DNA from: Burhinus oedicnemus
Lineage: Eukaryota > Chordata > Aves > Charadriiformes > Burhinidae
Length of the DNA: 64,000 nt
Direction: 5' to 3'
Assembly (NCBI GenBank): GCA_008921705.1
Contig: VFFE01007795.1
Coordinates: forward strand, 2,434,514-2,498,513
Positions 60,001 through 64,000 of the stretch are shown one piece after another. Positions within the stretch are counted from its first letter, which is position 1. Each line of letters begins with the position of its first letter. Below the pieces are notes generated by a model. It did not search any database. It saw only the letters and a list, made by a program, of their open reading frames with translations, and was not told the origin of the DNA. The translations under genes were made by a program, and so were the position numbers.

Positions 60001-60739
60001 AAGTTACACCCACTTACTTGTGTTGAGGCAGATGTGGAAGGACATGTGTTTTCGCAGGCTAAAAATGTATGTAACTTAATGACTCTGAATCATTTAAAAG
60101 TTATCTAAATCTAACAGCCAGCCAATCCTGTTCCCTTGAATAGCTATTATTCTGTCAACACAAACTATGTTCTACCTAGCACAGTGATACAGAACAATGA
60201 TGCAGCTTTGATGCCAGTCCTGTGGTTGCTCTCATCTGCCATATGTTGGTATTCATTTCTCAAAGCAATTTTGGTGTACATGGGCTAGATTCCTCCTGGA
60301 GGAGCCTAACCTCCCAACTTTCCTCCAGACACACTCAAAGGCTTGAGAGGTGTGACCCCGCAGGAGGACCACGCCATCACAAAGTCCTGCAGCATGTATC
60401 TAACAAATGCCAATAAGAGGTTCTCAAGCAAGGCAGAGCTCCCAAACACCGTGGATCTGTCTGAAGCTCTAGAAAGCCAAATGCCATGGGAGCATTTGCC
60501 TCAGCTGCCAGCTCTCAACTCTCTCCTGAAACTCTGCTGATCCTTCCTCAATCATCCACATTCCTTGTGCATAGTCCTTTCCCATCTTTACCTACCTTAC
60601 TTCCTGTTAGTCTTCCCCATCGCTGAACCCTTTATTTTTTATTACCTTATTTTTAGAGTCTATTTCAATCTCTTTGACTTTCCTTCTGCGTAAAATGCCT
60701 TCCACCTCCCAGAAATCCACTAACAATGTTACTCACTCA
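57052..60739. other. Intergenic, no confirmed gene
   Basis: AT-rich sequence with a T-run at 59,467-59,482. Short open segments with splice-like borders occur on both strands (for example 57,594-57,691 plus and 58,632-58,738 minus). No known protein was recognised. Confidence 0.45.
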
Positions 60740-61440
60740 TCTGAAAGTGACAAAGGTATCACGAAAACAATAGGATAACTCACTGACAGTGCCAGGAGGT
60801 TGCTAATCTCAGGACTGCTACCAAATACGAGAGGATCAGTGAGCAATAATTTATTAAATTTAAAGCAGGTGGTCTTCTCAAAGAACTTCTCAAAGAACTG
60901 AACACTCCAGAGGGATGTGTCTTGGGCTGGGCACTTGATGGTAATCTGGATCTCCTCAACACTCTCTCACTTTTGGGGAACTCAGAAGAAACAAAGGACA
61001 GAGTAAGTTCACTGATGGAACTCAGGACCATTGTTCAAAGAGTGTTTCATGGATGGCCTTGAAGACTTTGATCACTGTTTTGCCCACAGCGGACTTGTCT
61101 ACGCAAAGCTGGTTAGCCACTGATTAGTAGGAGCTGGGGGTTGCAAGACTCCACAAGGCAGTGGGTACTCTTTTGAACACAAGCATGGATTCCAAAATAT
61201 TGTGCAAGAACGGTAAAGGAATGCAGCCAGCTCAGAGACACCTTCAAAAGGTGCCCCTCCACATCTGAAAATTTCACGCTCCATGTTGATTATCCCGTAT
61301 GTTATGATCATGCAGTTCCACAAGCTTGAGGTCACCTCCCATCCCCAGGAGCTTCCAGTCAACCATGGGCAAAGCAGCTGGAGCAGCAAGGTCTTCAGGA
61401 CCACATTCTTCCACTGCTTCCTCAGTGAAAAGGACATACC
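60740..61440 (-). pseudogene. PIF/Harbinger-like transposase relic
   Basis: On the minus strand, 61,204-61,022 reads KRVPTALWSLATPSSY, a stop, then SVANQLCVDKSAVGKTVIKV and FKAIHETLFEQ. This mirrors the helix-turn-helix region of HARBI1/Harbinger nucleases (A-LWKLATPDSYRSVANQFGVGKSTV type). Downstream, in another frame, a piece resembling the region after the first catalytic Asp (ITIKCPAQDTSLWS) can be seen to about 60,740. Upstream similarity is vague. The catalytic DDE residues cannot be confirmed. An in-frame stop and frame changes make it non-functional. Confidence 0.6.
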
Positions 61441-63198
61441 AGAGGACTAGAGGCCACTTTGTTCATAGTGTCTTCCTAGCATTGCTGCTGCAGGTGCTGG
61501 ATGAATTCTACTATTCTTCCCTATGTCTTCCTTGCAGTGTGTGTTGTTCAAACTTGGACAGGGAAGGTAGATCAGACAGCACAAGCCCTTATATCACTTG
61601 GAAATAGTACGGATAATAATACTAAAAGGGCTTTCATACGCTATTTTTTATACTAGTGATAATAATATGGGCACTAGTATGCTAATGCCATTGGTGTGAA
61701 TTAGATGAATGAAGAGGTCAGTGTTTCCAGAAGGACCCACAGAAAGGTTTATAAGCTATCTTCCTTTCAGCTAGTTTCAAACTACAAGTGTAACAGAGAT
61801 GTGCAGCACTGGGCCAAATTCTATCTCATGCAAAATAAAGTCCCCAGATCAAATACACTGGAGGTATCGGAAGCCTGAACACCCACTACATTCAATATAT
61901 TGACCCTTTCCTATTTCACTGAATTACTTGCTGAAGTAGATAAATACAGAGTAAACACATAGTAAAAAAGTAGGTCGTGTAATGAATGTTTCCACCACTA
62001 GAAAAAGACAATTTTGGTGCATCAGAAAACTATCCTGCAATATAAAGGAGTCTCTGGACATATGCTATCATAAAGTGTGTCCAACTGAGGAAACAGGAGA
62101 ACAGAAGGGATGGACTTCCATCTCTGAAAGTATCACAAAATCTCAAAGTGAAAGGAATATAGACTTGATTTCATCTAATGAAAGGAACTGAAATAAACAG
62201 ATCACTACTTACCAAGTATAAGTTTTCAAACAATAATAAAATTCTTAATATCATTGCCAGTTTGGGAATATTTGTTACACATTAGAGTCATGTGCTAAAG
62301 TAAAGCATAGGAAAATCCTTTGTTAAGGTTCACAGACCATCAGTCATCAAGACAGGGAACAGAACTGATTCAGCAAACCATTTTATCAAAAACCAATAGG
62401 ACTAGTATGTTTAGAGTCACACACTTGCAGAAGTTTGCTAACTGTGATAATAAATTGACACAGATTCATGAAGCAGTTCTCTATACCACACCTTCTAACA
62501 GTTGTTTCCAGTAGTACTGAAATGTGTTCACAAGCTTTATGAAAAACTAAGTCCTCATTCTGAGTTACAGATGGGGAAGGAAGACGATAGTTTGGTCTGG
62601 TGTAAGTTCAGTTTTGCACAGCATGTGATGTGTACAAAATGCTTAACTTTAATTAAAAATTACCTTTTTTAATAAATTTGACATGCCCAGTGAAACACCA
62701 AATCAGTCTTGAAAGCTTAAAGTAATACTTCGGATGCTCTGAAAAGGTCAAAACATTTTAGAATATTCAAATACATTTAATTGGTGTCACTATTCTTGAG
62801 AATACTGAATCAACACAAAGCTAAAGCCTATCCACACATACTTAATAAATTGAATATTTAAAGCATCATTCTGTGTTCAATTCTTTTCAGTGAGGCAGCT
62901 GGATATTTACTCTTCACCATTTGTTGCTATATAGTCCACAATCCAAATCCTGCTATGAATGTTTTTTTCTACAGTATTAATCACTAACATTTTGACTGCC
63001 TCAGAAAAGTTATGAACTCATCTGTGTAGCAACTTCTGTGGTATGAAAATGATTGTTTGCAATTTGGTTGGCATTTTCACAGGTGACTACTAATTTTGGG
63101 TGCTCTGCTTGAGACAAGTATTTACCTGCAGTATTAAGCTTTTCCTTCTGCTTTCTGTAGACTATCTAATGATGCTATCAGCATAAAATTTTAGTCAT
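61441..63198. other. Intergenic, nothing recognised
   Basis: AT-rich sequence with small open frames only. No feature identified. Confidence 0.5.
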
Positions 63199-63435
63199 TC
63201 ATAGAATCATAGAATGGTTTGGGTTGGAAGGGACCTTAAAGATCATCTAGTTCCAACCCCCCTGCCATGGGCAGGGACATCGTCCAGTAGACCTGGTTGC
63301 TCAAAGCCCCATCCAACCTGGCTTTGAACACTTCCAGGCATGGGGCATCCACGACTTCCCTGGGCAACCTGTTCAGTGCCTCACCACCCTCTGAGTAAAG
63401 AATTACATCCTAATATCTAATGTAAATCTACCCTC
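63199..63435 (-). mobile_element. CR1 LINE 3' fragment
   Basis: The plus strand starts ATTCATAGAATCATAGAATG and continues GGTTTGGGTTGGAAGGGACC, the exact reverse of a young CR1 3' end. The copy runs about 237 bases and breaks off in the 3' UTR/ORF2 border region. It is the best preserved of the CR1 3' ends in the window. Confidence 0.96.
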
Positions 63436-64000
63436 TTTCAAGTAGCTATACTTAGAAGAATGTTAACAATGTTTCCAGATTTTTAATCTCGTGTATGTAA
63501 TAGTATTTTGTCTTCAATCAGGTTTTGGTTATTAGAAAGACAGGTTTAACAAAGAAGAATAAAATAAAATGCTTATATTATTATTTAAGCTTCAAGCTAT
63601 ATTATTCATAATGGATTCTATCAAGCACAAAAACTATAAAGGCAACTGATAAAAAGCAACAATATTTCCTTAAGTAAATTTATGTATGTATAAAAATTCT
63701 TGTGAAGTGTAACAAGGAAAGTAGAACATAAAAGTTCATGTCCAAGTATGGTGTTTCCTCCTGGAATAACTGAGTAAAAGAAAATAAAAATCAGGCTCAT
63801 CAAAGGTTTTTTTTTTCTTTCATTGCCGTATTAGCCATAAGACAAACAATCCTTGTCTCCAAACAGAATTTTAATAATGTCATCTGTTCAGCTTTTAAAA
63901 ACCAACGGCCAGCTCCCTTTATCTTTCTTCTTGCCTTTACTATAAACAATATTTCTTATCCTGTAAAAAAGACTATTGAGGGAGGTGAAATGGATTATTT
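63436..64000. other. Intergenic, nothing recognised
   Basis: AT-rich unique sequence to the end of the window. Confidence 0.5.

Overview
The window comes from a bird nuclear genome. The evidence is several 5'-truncated CR1 LINE copies with the typical 3' end (runs of ATTCTATG on one strand), solo LTRs of the TGTCCTGGTTT type that is common in avian genomes, a degenerate class I endogenous retrovirus, AT-rich introns and one CpG-island promoter. There is no bacterial-type gene organisation.

Positions 1-41,703 hold one large gene on the minus strand, which I identify as ZFC3H1 (zinc finger C3H1-type containing, also called CCDC131 or PSRC2). It encodes the nuclear scaffold of the PAXT connection, which links the exosome helicase MTREX to PABPN1 and sends polyadenylated nuclear RNA to the exosome. 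I could place 33 coding exons with GT-AG splice sites, and the reading phase is consistent across them. Together they give 5,712 coding bases. One further exon (exon 3, about 260 bases by comparison with mammals) is missing, and it most likely lies in the 20-N assembly gap at 35,131-35,150. The first intron looks like a U12-type (minor spliceosome) intron. The 3' UTR and candidate poly(A) signals lie in about the first 1.2 kb.

Positions about 40,850-42,380 are a CpG island that serves as the ZFC3H1 promoter. It carries a ZNF143-like site, YY1-like sites, a CCAAT box, GC boxes and a G-quadruplex motif, and it is probably bidirectional. In mammals THAP2, TMEM19 and RAB21 follow on the opposite strand. 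I found none of them in the 22 kb that follow.

Positions 42,400-64,000 are gene-poor and repeat-rich. They contain a 564-bp solo LTR (45,322-45,885), a CR1 copy with the end of its reverse transcriptase ORF (47,306-48,065), and a decayed gammaretrovirus-like provirus on the minus strand (about 49,350-53,700: RT thumb, RNase H, integrase, envelope). A second solo LTR with a perfect 5-bp target duplication is nested in the provirus (50,051-50,676). Further on are a perfect 189-bp direct duplication (56,220-56,408 and 56,863-57,051), a PIF/Harbinger-like transposase relic (about 60,740-61,440) and another CR1 fragment (63,199-63,440). A few open segments flanked by splice-like sites between 55.5 and 58.7 kb may be exons of an unrecognised gene, but the support is weak.
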